Origin: Gliomastix tumulicola
Taxonomy: Eukaryota; Ascomycota; Sordariomycetes; Hypocreales; Bionectriaceae
Direction: 5' to 3'
Length of the DNA stretch: 64,000 nt
Assembly: GCA_001599755.1 (NCBI GenBank)
Contig: BCHX01000003.1
Span: 3,445,289-3,509,288, forward strand
Shown here: piece after piece, positions 1 to 11,964 of the stretch
Layout of the letters: each line of letters begins with the position of its first letter
How positions within the stretch are numbered: the stretch's first letter is position 1
Program-made: the position numbers and the translations under genes
Notes under the pieces: model-generated
Databases searched by the model: none
What the model was told of the DNA's origin: nothing
The model's input: only the letters and a program-made list of their open reading frames with translations

Positions 1-144
1 CTCGTCTCAGCTCTGGTACCCCATCCCTGTGATCAGGGTGGGTGTGTAGTTTATAATGTGCAAAAAGAGGGACAAGTTATATGCAAGAAAAAGAGTGAAG
101 GTGGTCGGGACAGAATAAGAGACAGCTACCGTTCAGGTGCGGTA

Positions 145-188
145 TCACATCGCCTCGCCGATATATGGCAGCCTCTCGGGATTCCGTC

Positions 189-241
<53 letters not shown>

Positions 242-2436
242 GTGTGACTGATCGACCCAGGACCAACGTCGGGTCCAGGCTCACCCCATTCGTCGAGCCT
301 GCTCCCGAGGCTTGCCGAACTGACAACCCTGGAGGTGTAACTATCCCTCCCGTGAATCCTGGCAACGCTCGCCGGTCTCCTGGGTATGTCATCATAACCG
401 TTGTTGCTGAGGCTAATGCTGGCGTTGTGTCCGTCAATCTCCAGATCGAACTGGTCCGAGCGAACATTACTTCGGGCATCCAGCGCGAGTGTCCCTGGTC
501 GTGAGAACGGCGGCGGAGGCGTGCTGATGCTTCCAGTGGTCGAACCTCGCGGCCGATGGGCCCTAGGGTCGCCGTGGAGGGGAGGGTATTGATTGTTGAC
601 AGCATAGGAATCAGCAAAAGGATTGGCGGTAGACAGCCTCGCTTGTGCTGGGTTCCAGCGGACCTCATTGTTGTCGGAGAAGGGATCGCTGACGTCGTCC
701 GCGCTCACCTTATTCAACATGAGTCCCAGGACACCAGCGAAATCTTCCGAGGATGCTTTACTACTCCTTGGATCCAGCGGTCTTCGGGCACCATAGCCCA
801 TAATGACCTCGGATGACCTCCTCTGAGGAATGTTGCCGCGCGTAGCAAAACGGCTCGCATCAGTCGAGCGCCGTGGAGGGTCATTGAGGGCCACATCATG
901 CTTGCTGCGCGACCACCAGCCTGTGAACAGACTCTTGTGCTCTGGTCGCTCCGAGCTATGAGGCTCCAGCTTGACCGAGTTGTGCCGGCTATGAGCAGGT
1001 GCAGGTAAAGTGTCCTCCATGGACTCCGAGTTTGTGTTCACCCCCGAGCCTCTTGGTATAGAGCGAGCAGAACTCGAAGCGGCCGGCTTGAACACCCTAG
1101 TGATTACAAGCCAATGGTTGCCCAGAGCTTCGGCGAACCTGGCTGATCGAGCTGTTGGCCCAACAGAGCCTGTGTCGAACTCCCACGTCTTCTCGCTGCT
1201 ACTCGTCTTCGGAGGAGGGAAGGTCGGCGTCTTGATGACATATTTGTGGCGGTTATCAGCCCGCCGCTTGAGAACCCAGAAGAGCAGCCCAAGAATCAGT
1301 GCAAGGCCAACTATGCCGCCGACCACACTGCCGGCTATGACAGCAGGCGCCGTTTGGTCCCCGTCCCTTGACATGTCTGTCCTCCCAGTGTCCGGTAGTC
1401 CACCTCGAGGCGAGTCACCTCCAGCACCGGAGGGCAAAGTTGTCGTCGCTGGAGGATCTGCGAGTACCCCCGTTGTTGTTGGACCTGGCACTACACCGAC
1501 GAATCCACCACCATTCTCACTATTGTCATCCGCGCCCTCAGGGTCATCTGATCCTCCGCCGCCATCTCTCTGCTCGTCCGGGCCCGCCACAATCTGATCT
1601 TGTTCCACAACTTCCACGTTTGGCAGCCTACCGCTGTCACTCCTTTCGTCATCACCGTTGTCGATAGCTGGTGAGTTGTTGTCCGAAGTTCGATCGGGTA
1701 CGTCAACAGGTAGGGCGGATGTCTCTGCCGGGGGAGTTGCTTCAGGACTCTCCCCATCCCCAGTTGCCGATGTGGTTTGGTCAGGCTCATCCGTCGGTGC
1801 AGCTTCTTCTGGCGGTGTCTGTGTAGGAGATGCCTCGACGGCCGGGGGCAGCGTTTCGAAGATCGGAGAGGGTGCTGGTTGTGAACTCTCCTCAGCACGT
1901 TCATCATCGTTGTTTCGCTCCTCCTCGTCACTTCTCAAAGGAACCACCTGTGTTGGGAGGGACGTGGCCTCGGTGGTAGAAGTAGAAGAGAGATCGCTTG
2001 TCGCTGTTGTTTCTACCGCCGTGCTTGTCGGGTCGAGGGACGTCTCAGCCCCAGTATCGTCCTCTGGCGATGGTGATGGAGATTCAGCCGGTGATTCAAT
2101 AGGCGCGCCGAGTGGAGGTGTCGCTACCGGGGGCGATTCTTCTGGAAGCGCATCTTCCGCTGGTGTTTCCTGGGGAGGCGCCTCTACAGGTGATTCCGCG
2201 GATGGCGCTTCCACCACTGGCGCTTCCACAGGCGATGCTTCCACAGGCGTCGTCTCCTCCGGAGGAACTTCCGAAGCAGGCGATGATGAGATGAAGTCCA
2301 GTATGTCAGTCGACGGTAGTGCGCTCGGTGTCGTCACGGAGGAGACGATAGGGCCTCCGTCATCAATAATGGTGGTGTTGTTGGGCGCAAGCTCGGGTGG
2401 CGCGACGCCATCGCCGGGGTTAGGGAGGGAGGCCAT
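145..2436 (-). CDS. Ser/Thr/Pro-rich single-pass membrane protein with polyglutamine tail
   Basis: Predicted 763-residue protein, start at 2436 (MASLPNPG...). The frame stays open upstream to 2568, but that extension lacks domain-like sequence. Residues 1 to about 360 are rich in Ser, Thr, Pro, Glu and Asp, with many 'P-V-E-A-P'-like units, as expected for an O-glycosylated extracellular region. One transmembrane segment follows at about 363-388 (AGSVVGGIVGLALILGLLFW core) with a stop-transfer KRR. A cytoplasmic tail of about 375 residues is Ser/Pro/Arg-rich and carries 17 consecutive Gln close to the C-terminus. No cleavable signal peptide is obvious. The architecture resembles fungal Mid2/Wsc-type surface sensors, but I see no WSC cysteine domain and make no family claim. 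The frame is open throughout, so no intron is required. The exact start is uncertain. Confidence 0.7.
190..240. repeat. (CTG)17 trinucleotide tract encoding Gln17
   Basis: Seventeen uninterrupted CTG units on the + strand, read as CAG (Gln) on the minus strand inside the membrane protein. Pure tracts of this kind are prone to length change. Confidence 0.97.
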
Positions 2437-4943
2437 GCTTCTTTTTCGACCAGGACGACTTCTTTTCAAGGCACAGATCCAGCTGGCCTTGAGCAAAGGA
2501 GAAGCCTGGTGAGAAGTGAATCCACAGCACTGGTCAGAATGTCCAGCAGTCTGTCGCGCGCGCTTCACGTGTCAGAGGCCGGCGTTGGCCATGAGCAGTC
2601 GACGAACCCAGCCCTATAGATGATAGCGAAGTCGATAATGCGAAGCCACAGTCGTGATTGTAAGAGGAAATGTATTAGGAGGCCAGCCCGAAAGAAGTTG
2701 GAGTGAACGAATGGCGTGTTTGAGCGATGGCGACTATCACAAAAGGGGGGGCGAAGGGAAGGCTAACAAGAGAATGCGAGAGAAAGAAGGGTATCCGCAG
2801 CAGAAGACAAAGAACCTACGTGACACGAGTAACAGGTGAGGTAGGTGGGAGGGAGGACATTGTTGCAAGAGTCACGAAGCGAGATGTAACGACAGCACGG
2901 AGTTGAGACCCAAGCCAAGCATTGCAACGGTATTGCCATACACACCACACCACATGACAAACATGATGCGAGCCAGGGTAAAATAACCCGCCCGGCAGTC
3001 CCTGCAAGCGTGTCTCAAGAAGCAACATCCATCCGGGAATATGCTATTGTGAGGCACGCATTGAATGAGTGCCGCGGAAGGGGGCCAAACGTCGACATCC
3101 GGGACGGGGTCTGGCTGCCTGTGGCTGGTGGTCGGCGGTGGTGGGCTAGTCAGGATCCCTGTCCTGCGACAGATGTGAGGCACGAGAGATCTCAGGAGTC
3201 AAGGCGCTACACATTTTGCCTGTCTGCCCAGCATTTGCTTCTCTGTCCCCGCAGCCAATCCGCCGCCATCAGCTTATAAGTGCCGGACAAGTTCGGCGAC
3301 CGTCGAGACCGACGTGAGGAATAATAAAAGGAGCCGTGCCCTTCTTCTTGACGATGCCAGAGCGGGCGCAAAACGTACGACGAGGCCCTGTGCCTGTCTG
3401 TACTGCCAAGCTTATAATAATAGAAGGATTGGGAGGGCGCCCGGCCATTTTGAATCTTCCCATCGCTTTGACGGGAAAATAAACATGAGTATCGGCCCCG
3501 AAATCAAGTTTGAAGCCTCGTTGCTTGAGAAGGAGCGCAATACCAAGAGTTGATCGTCAATGTCGAGGCAGGAGAGCGGAGTGTCGCACAACTGAAGATG
3601 TCTCATTCACGATGGTCTGACGAACCTTTGGAATACGGGAGTTTGACACACCGGCTCGTCCTTTTGTGTTCCTGCAGGTTTGGCCTGGATTGGACCTTCC
3701 ACGTGTAAGAGGATTCCAGAAGCCGTGAGGCAGGTGCGACACTGTGTGTCCTTCCTGATGCCATTCAGAACCCCTCCTCAGTCTCTTCACAGGCTTAGGG
3801 TAGGTGCCTCCAAGGTCTGGTAGGAAGGCAGGCGCGAAGGCATGCATTGCAAGAAGGTGCACTTGCCCGAATGGGCGCATTGGCAGGCGACCTCAAGAGT
3901 GTCTAAAAGTTCCTTCCTTGGGCCTTCCTTTGGTAGTGCCTCTATTTTGACCCCGTCACATCACATCATCTGGAATCCATCGTGAATACGGGGTCTCGGC
4001 GGGAGCTCTGTCACCTCCCGCGAGAGTCTAACATCGGCAGATCGCTGGCGCTTCCAACCTGGACCTCGTTCAACTCGCCAGCGCATGCGCGAGGACACAG
4101 CACTACTGCGGCCTAAGGTCTCCTCGCCAGGGGCCTCGATGCTCTATCTCGACAGGTCGGGCATTGCGAGTGCCATCGACACGAGTGCAGTCGGCGTAAA
4201 ATCCCCTCTTTCGCCCACTGCCAACTGCCAGCCCGTGGAGTCGATCCGTCCAGCAGTCACAAGACCCATCATATTGGCCACCTCATTAATGCCTCCTCCC
4301 AGCGCCATCCCCCTGGCGCGCGCATGCACGACAGTCCTCGCCGTCGAATGGGAAGCTGTATCATCCGTCCCCCGCCCCCTCGTTGCCCAAAACAGCAAAG
4401 TTGCCGTACCTCACACCGCATCACGTCCTTGCTTTTGGCTGAGGGGCGTGCTTCTCGTCTGACTGTCTACCCTAATCGCACCTCGTGCTTCTTCCTGGGA
4501 TCATCAACTCGAGCCCAAGGTAACATCCCGTGCTACTGGGCGGGAAGACCATGTCCCGTCGCTAACGTACGTAATCGTAGGCCCGGACCCTCGAGACACT
4601 CACCGATTCCCCCAATCTCGAGCCAACCCTTCATCCATCCGTCTCCATTTTGCTCCCCGCCGGCCACGGCCCCCTCGGGAGACCTTCAAGCAAGCTCCCG
4701 CCGCGCTCACATTGTGCACAGTGCGGATGGGATTCCCGCCGTCTGACCCTGCACACCGCAACCGCACCGCAACATCGCACACAACGGCTATTTTCCCCCA
4801 TTCCAAGTTTCCTTCACCACCTCGGGTACCGGCCTGTGTTTCTTCTAGAACCAGGTCTCGACTCTCCCTAGCCTGAGCCGAACTTTCTTTCTCTTGCTTG
4901 TCAGCATTTTAGCCTTCCGGGCGTTTTAGGATCCAGGGACATC
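2437..4943. other. Intergenic region between divergent genes
   Basis: About 2.5 kb upstream of both the polyQ membrane protein and the conserved unknown gene. Small open frames here lack recognisable domains, and I see no RNA gene. The part at about 4860-4915 is pyrimidine-rich, as is common just before fungal starts, and probably belongs to the promoter or leader of the downstream gene. Confidence 0.6.
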
Positions 4944-6787
4944 ATGTTTGGTAATTTGGCTTTGGGTAAGTTGACATGTCATTCCCCGATCGCTGCCTCC
5001 CGACGCCGTTCAGCCTTCCACAAACCCGCCATTCTGGCACTGCTACGAAAGCCCCACCATCTTCTCCCATTCTCGCCATCAGGGTCACGCCTTGAAAGCT
5101 TTATTCTTCGCATATCTGCGTCTGGATACTCCCCGACTGATCTTCACTCTTTCATCCTTTACCGCAATGCTAATTATGACATACAGGCCGGAATATGCCC
5201 CAGAGGCCCCAAATAGACCCCAAAGACATCCCACCTCCAACGCCCGTCACCATACCTCGCTATCAGCCTTACTCTGGAGATGACGATGATGAAGCTACTA
5301 AACCCTCACCATCTTTGCAAAGTCTGCTGTGCCACAGCGGAAGAATCAACCCGCTTTCCCTAGGCCCTGCAGGTCTCTCAGCGGTCGGGGTTGATCTCAG
5401 TGTAGATACTCCCCTCAGGGAGCTGATCCCAGACTCGTCGTACATCCCGGACTTTGCTCGATGGGCACAGCTCACAGTCGACGAGGCTGAAAAGCTCAAC
5501 CCCGAGACCCGAAAACCTATTCACAATGGCAATCTCTCGCCTGGATGCCAGATTTACCTGGAGCGCAGAAAGGAGCTGTCACAATCCAATACCGACGGCT
5601 TCCGCACGGTGCGCAGGATACCACCACCCAAAGGGCAGCCGCATGCTCGTCTCGGCAACGCCTATGAATTCTTCCGCTCCCTGGAGGATTTCACGACATT
5701 CTGGGACGACCCAACCCAGCCACCGCCAGAATTGCCGCCGTCTCCTGAGTTGTCGTCGACGGAGAGCGCCAAGAGTGCGAACGGAGCCCCTACACCGCCC
5801 TCCGAAGAACCCTCAGAGCCGGCCAGTCAGGGCTCAACTACACCGCACGACACATTCCGCGTGCAACGGACGGCCTCGGGGGCCTCGATGCCCCCCGAGT
5901 TCCGCCACAATCTCATCTCTGCCCTCATCAAGCTCGTCGCATATGACTTTGGATGTAGCGTTGCCTACTCCAGGGTAGAACCTCGACTGCAATTGAGCTC
6001 TCCAGACGGGAAAGTCCCGTCTCCTCGCAAGACGTATCTACCCTCAAACTGCTCCTTCGTATGGCAGAGTGCAACGACTCGCGAGGCAGCCAGAGCGGGA
6101 ATCGTGACCGGTCCTATTGCCGCTGTCAGTACCCGCCCTACAGTTGACTTCACAACACCGGATCTGGAGACGGCCCAGTCTCTGGACTTGGGCAGGGAGG
6201 TCATCGCAGCACTGATTGCTGCACAGCATCGCACTCGCCAGGGTAAGGACGAAGTCCGCTTTGGCGAGGGCAAATGGTGGACGTCGGAGCCTAGATGGGG
6301 AGGCGGCTCCGGGGGCCCCATTGGCCGCGAAGTGGAAAGGGACGGCATAGTCGGGGACAAGGACGCCAAACCGACTGACTCCGAAGGCCTGCCAATCGCC
6401 AAAAAGCCGCGCAAGAACATGTCCATCTACGACAGCTACCGCATGGTGCGCCCGCCGTCGTCAACATGGGACAAGAAGAGCCGCTACGAGGCTATCGGGC
6501 GGCGGCAGGGTGCTGACTTTGACGACATCTTCGTCGTCAGCTCGCTCTACCACCACGTATCCGTCCTCCGCGTGCGTGTACCGACACGTTTGCTGGAGGT
6601 CTTGGATGGCTCGCCGGAGCCGGAGGGGGCCGGGCGAAGCTGGGGTAAGGTCAAGGCGTGGAGGAGCAAGTGGTTCGACTTGTTCTACGTGGACCAGAGA
6701 CTCGAGGCAATGGAGCTCCTATGGGGAGTACTGGCCTACCAGATGCGCAAGGACTCCGGGGAGGATGTCCAGATGACGAATGCTTGA
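4944..6787 (+). CDS. Conserved fungal protein of unknown function
   Basis: Two-exon model: 4944-4965 and 5187-6787, 540 residues. The 221-nt intron starts GTAAGT, has a GCTAAT branch motif and ends ACAG; splicing joins MFGNLALG to RNMPQRPQ in frame. If the intron lies in the 5' leader instead, translation would start at the in-frame ATG at 5195, giving 530 residues. The protein has a Pro-rich start (IPPPTPVTIP), a central disordered Pro/Ser/Glu segment at about 180-225, and two more conserved-looking parts on either side. The region after it (about 235-520) is basic to neutral, with a Trp-rich stretch (GEGKWWTSEPRWGGG). I see no signal peptide, membrane segment or catalytic motif and do not recognise the family. 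Third codon positions are G/C-rich, which supports coding. Confidence 0.72.
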
Positions 6788-9407
6788 ACGCTTACCGGAT
6801 TCAAACTCGGTCGAGGTCCTGTTTTGAGACGGGGCTCGTACAAGTGAAGCCGATGGGATGATACCCGAACAAAACATAGATACGAATATAAAGTGATGAC
6901 CTACTAGCGCACCTAGCCGCCCAGGAAGGCGTGACGCCGTTGACGAAGCTTGAGCGGAAGCAAATCCACTACCAATGCAAGGAGAGTTAGAACAGGCGGA
7001 CGATGACCAAGCTAAGCCTTACCGCTACGGGCATGTAGGAAGGAAAAGTTTTCAGAAAGAGGCGGGAGGAGCTAGTGAAAGGTCAAGAAACAGTTGGTAA
7101 TGCGGAGGTGGCAGTGCAGGCATCGTCTGGTCTCCCGCATGAGAACGACCCTGGTCGAGCTGACGATGGGACCACCAGCCAGACCCAAGCCCGCCTTTCT
7201 TTGAGCTGGGCAGGGGTGGTTTAGCACGTTGCAAGTGCGCGTAGCCGTGCCTGACTTGCGGGAACCGGCGTGATGGGATCATGGGAAAATCGCAGCGGGT
7301 GGGGGGCGGGCGGGTGCCCTTGACGTGAGAAAGGAATCGTGAGGCTGAGGAATGGGATGGGAGATCGGGATTGGTCCGCACGAGGCCGAAGCTGCTGCCT
7401 GGGACGGATGTGCTGTGTGTACTAGTTATCAACGTGACTGCTGATGTAAAAAAAGGAGAGCGATCTGCAGGATGCGAAGTGTGGTACTTGCGAGTGACAT
7501 GCCAGGTTCGGGACAAGCAGGGCATGTATGTAAGCAGAAAAAGAAAAGCATGACGAGATCCAATCCCGAGGTGCAGACCCGAGGTGCTGGGAAAGGATGA
7601 GCAAGACAGACACTCGGACTGGTCGATGTCGGGAAGGAGGATGACGATGGGAAGATCTCCGTCTAAGGGACCCCGGTCCTGCTGAAAGTGAGGCCCCAAG
7701 AGGGTCCGAGCTGCATTAGCCTCTGCTCGATGATGTCTTTTGTGTGTCGCGGGCCTCTTGTGTGTGTCTTGGGTGGTTTCACTTGCAGGATCGGAGATGT
7801 GGTCGTGGTGTCACCGAGACAGGCGCCGCCGCCGTTCCTGTCCTGTCTGTTCCTGGCTACTACCGAGGCTGAGCCCGCATGAAACGGTGGGTAAACGCCG
7901 AGAGAGAGAGTCATGGTATCTGTACCTTAATGCTGTATTATGCAGGCTATCCCGTGTTATTACATGCCCTATCGGAGATGCGTGCAGATCTTGGGGTGAA
8001 AAATTGAAAACTTTTCCCTGCTGCTCGCCCATTCTGTCGCGTCGTGACCTGCGGCCCGGTGCTACAGCCATGCGTGGCTTCCGATTGAACTGTGGCTGTG
8101 CCGCTTGGTTTTTCCTCATGGGGAGAGACGTGATGCAGAGCCGCAACCCTACCTAGCTTAATTCGATGGTCTATGTCATTGGTGACGGATCGCATCTTAG
8201 ATCGAGGCTTGGTGGTGGTATATTGAATTTTCATTATTATTTTTAGTATTATTGATGATGGATGAGAAGTGAAGCTGCGATTGATGATGATGGGAGAGCA
8301 CTGAGTGACCACCATACCGTAAGGGTCTCTCAGGACCTGACGGAGCGAGTCTTACTTGCAACGGAGGTGGAGTTGACACGAGCAGAAGACGGGCCAGCCC
8401 AGCTGTCCCGAGTCACCGCTAACACCAAAAGGAACCGCCATCATTCTCCCTCACAGTTCACTGGCGCCCCCCCCAACTGCTGAGCTCGACTCCATTATAG
8501 ACAGGGTGCCCATCCATTAAGACCTAAACAAACATCTCGAGAGACAAGCTCTTTCCGCAACGGTCTGTTGACGTGGCGCCGATCGAACGTTTACGGCGCC
8601 CCCCAAGTGATGAAAATGCGAAATGGGGTGGCCGTTTGGCAAGAGACCCGGCGCCGTGGATGCCTCTGATTGGCTACAGCCGTCCGCCCCCCCCCAAAGC
8701 AAACAGCCCTGTAAAGTTCCCGCAGCTCTAGCGCTCCGAAAAATTCCCCTCAGCTCTCGGCCTGCCCGCCAATCTTGCCCAATTGGGAAGGGATTCGCCA
8801 GGGATTACACCCTCGAGATTGAAAATCAATTCGCTGGTCGGAGAGTGAATAGCAAACAACGGCCCCGACCCCGACTCCTCTGTTGACTTTGGGGCGGCCA
8901 TCATCTGGTCTGTTCCGTAATTTTGACGAGCTAGCCGCTAGGGGGGGGGGAGGGGGGTCTGCACATGATGGGCTGCACCGTTTCGTTGGTGCAGAGCGCT
9001 AATACAACGCAATCCAGCGCGGCGGAGACAGAGGGAGGTATGCACGATGCCACAGCCACGCCGTGGCAGCTGTGTCGGGAGCTCCGAATTGATGACCTAC
9101 CTTGGGACTTACCTACACACGGACACTCAACGGTACCTACGGACTGACCTCACATTTCAATCACAGAGGAGACGCACTATTAGGCAGCGAGATATGCAGC
9201 CGGCTGTGGCTGCAGGCCAATTGTGGCTCTCATTTCTCAAGCCTCATTGTCATTGTCCAACAATCCGTGGGGCCCGTCCAGACATTTCAGCATCTCGCGG
9301 GAGGCGCAGTGGGCGGGCTAGCAGCCAGCTGTCTTGTCTCTGGTGAGGGTCTCGGAGCAGAGCAGAGACATCAGGGCCCAACAGAGTTCTGTACCCGACA
9401 CGTCTCA

Positions 9408-9441
9408 GGATGGATGGATGGATGGATGGATGGATGGATGG
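9408..9441. repeat. (GGAT)n microsatellite
   Basis: About eight tandem GGAT units in intergenic DNA. Confidence 0.95.
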
Positions 9442-9690
9442 GCGGCCAGAGGAGGGACTGCGGAATGCATGCACGTAGCTCTGCAGCAAGAAGATGGTGG
9501 TTCAGCAGCTTACACGCTCACCGGCCCGCCGTCTGCCATATCGTCTTGGACGAAAGGAGGAATTCCTCTACAGTAGTGTGATTTTTGCAGGGACCAATCG
9601 TAGGCGATAGACGTGCTGTGGACAAGGATGGCGCCTGCAGAGTCTGGGGTTAGAAGGTTGGCCGTTTCGCTATCTAGACACGCGCCGCGT

Positions 9691-9691
<1 letters not shown>

Positions 9692-9731
<40 letters not shown>
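9692..9731. repeat. (CA)n microsatellite
   Basis: About nineteen CA units in intergenic DNA, just after a CGCGCCGCGTGCG segment. Confidence 0.95.
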
Positions 9732-9732
<1 letters not shown>

Positions 9733-11964
9733 TCCCTCTCTGCTCGATGTGAGTGGTAACCTCACCACCGGAAACTCAGCCGATGGCGTGGGCTGGCAAC
9801 TCCCTGCCGCCACACCCCTACCTAAACGTACATGAGTCTATCCTCTGAGGGGTAAGGGTAGCATCGTAAGGATGGCGGAACGACAAGCCTCGAGGTCTGG
9901 ACTCGCAAGCCATGGCCTGATGTAACGGCAGGCCAACACCGGGGGAGGATGGCGGATGGGTGCGTGACTGGAAGGGACGTGTCGTATGCATACATGCACG
10001 TCACGAGAATGAAGCAGCTCGAGGAGCGGCAGAAAGAAAATTTTGCCATGCAGCTAATGCTGCAACACAACCCTCGAGGGGGGGGGGGCCATGTAAGTCC
10101 ATGCATGTCATGGAAGTGCTGCTGCGACTGTATGTAGGTATTACCGCGCCCACCTTGTCAGGCTATGTCCTTGCCTACGCTGCAGCCTGCAGGGCTGGGC
10201 GACATGTCAATTTCTGCTTGGGCGACCAACGCGGACCCGACGTGCATCGATGATTGATGATGATTGATGCGGGTGAGGATGATGATGTGATGGAACCCCC
10301 CTCCCTTTCGCTCGGGCTTGTGCGGCTGAGGCTCAGAAATGTTGATGCCTAGACTGGCCTGACCGTCGGCTTGTAGAGCAGAGTCTTGGAAGGTGGAAGC
10401 TCGTATGGGCCTTCCGTAGCTGCAGTTCGTGGCTGCCCTCGTCAAGGTGACTGTTCTGGGGGAAGGAAGCGCGGGACGTCCCTGCCCAGTCTGTGCGTAC
10501 CGTTACTACTAACTAGTCGTGGTCAGGCTGGCCGGTCCGGTGGAATCAGAGACGGCCAGCTTCAACAAGCATCCAGCCCTGGTCCCGTCACTGTTACAGT
10601 CTGCTACTTACTACCTGCTGGTGAAGTCGCCATCCGCTCGATATTAAGGCCGACCCCGCCGAGATAACAGCCGCTCGCTGCTTGACCGGCCTATCCTTGA
10701 ACCAGACTCTCCTCCCCCCCAAGTCCACCAACCACAGGCGCCGGATGCAGTGCGGTGCACGCCTACCAGGTAACCCTGCTCGTTCAGGTCGATCGACGGC
10801 CACCGGACGGACGCAGCATGTGCAGTCCCGCCTCTGCTATACCTCCATGACTTCTGGTAAGAAACGGAGCAACGATGGGCTGCCGTCCCGATGCTACGCT
10901 GCGCGCGTTTGCATGCACATCGCAAGCGTGATACCTCCACGGACGGGCCTGATCGGCCACACACTTCCACCGTTCACAATTTCACAAATATAGCATCGAT
11001 ATTCGAGCTAGCAGTTACGGTAGCCACAGTTTCTCGTCGCGGACAATTGGGCCGAACCCACGTCACAGCGGCCATCACAGCCTTCCTCGTCGACCTGAGC
11101 CATCCGCACTAGCTATGCAGCTTGCAGATGCATTGGGTATTGGTGGGGGGAGGAAAAAAGGAAGAGGGAAAAAAAAGTGACAACCAACAGCAGACGATGC
11201 CAACCCCAAGTGAGGTGTGGATCAAGCCTCAATTTACCGACGCACTAGTCGTACTGGGTACCTCAGGTACCTCCAGGGTCAGGGCCACGCACCACCAGCA
11301 CCACCAGCAGCACCAGCGCGACAAGTCGATTGACAAGCCCAAGCCCAAAGCACACCTCAACAGGTGCACCAGCAGAAGCTCATCGCCCCGCTGCCCGTCA
11401 TCTCCATCCATCATCCATCCCAACCTGAACCCATTCCATTCCTGTCCGGTATACACTGCCTGTACTTCAGACACCACACAGTCCCTTGCTTCGGACACGG
11501 CCTGCCTGCTGACGGCCTGACCGCTCTCCAACCACATCTCAGATCCTCGAGACTGCTATCCTATATCTACCTATATCTCCCATCCTTCCAACCACCCCGT
11601 CCCGTCCTCATCCGACGCAACTTTCCACACTTCCACCCTCCACCTCCCAACTTTACCTACTAGTACCTCAGTATACATCTCCACGACCTCGGAGCTTAAC
11701 TACTAATATCCAACTCGAGCCTTCCTTATACTACCTGCTTCCACGACCTTCGATTCCTCAGCCGACACGACAGTTGATAACATCCTGTTACCCCAAACGA
11801 ATATTCTTCGAGTCCAGCCGCCACTATACCCTTTGCTTCGACCCAACGACTCGACAACATCGTCTGCCGGCAGCGTATAATCCAATCCGAGTACTCCGAC
11901 TCGCACCGACCCCGTGGTCGTCGCAGGCCAGAACCTAGAACGACCATATATCCTTCGACTTGTC

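Larger units (their letters stand above)
6788..11964. other. Long gene-poor intergenic region
   Basis: About 5.2 kb with no recognisable gene; most other gaps here are 0.3-1.3 kb. Open frames are short, lack domain-like sequence and lack the G/C-rich third positions of the real genes. It contains simple repeats (9408-9441, 9692-9731), homopolymeric C and G tracts (8465-8955), short dispersed GGTACCT/ACCTA motifs, and a C/T-rich stretch at about 11380-11960 that probably is the promoter and leader of the metacaspase gene. Confidence 0.6.

Noticed and set aside
1658..2512. 284-codon + strand Ser/Gly-rich frame
   Set aside because: Antisense shadow of the Ser/Pro-rich membrane protein region.
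7052..7699. 215-codon minus-strand frame in the long gap
   Set aside because: No domain, no codon bias, Pro/Ser/His-rich; likely chance.
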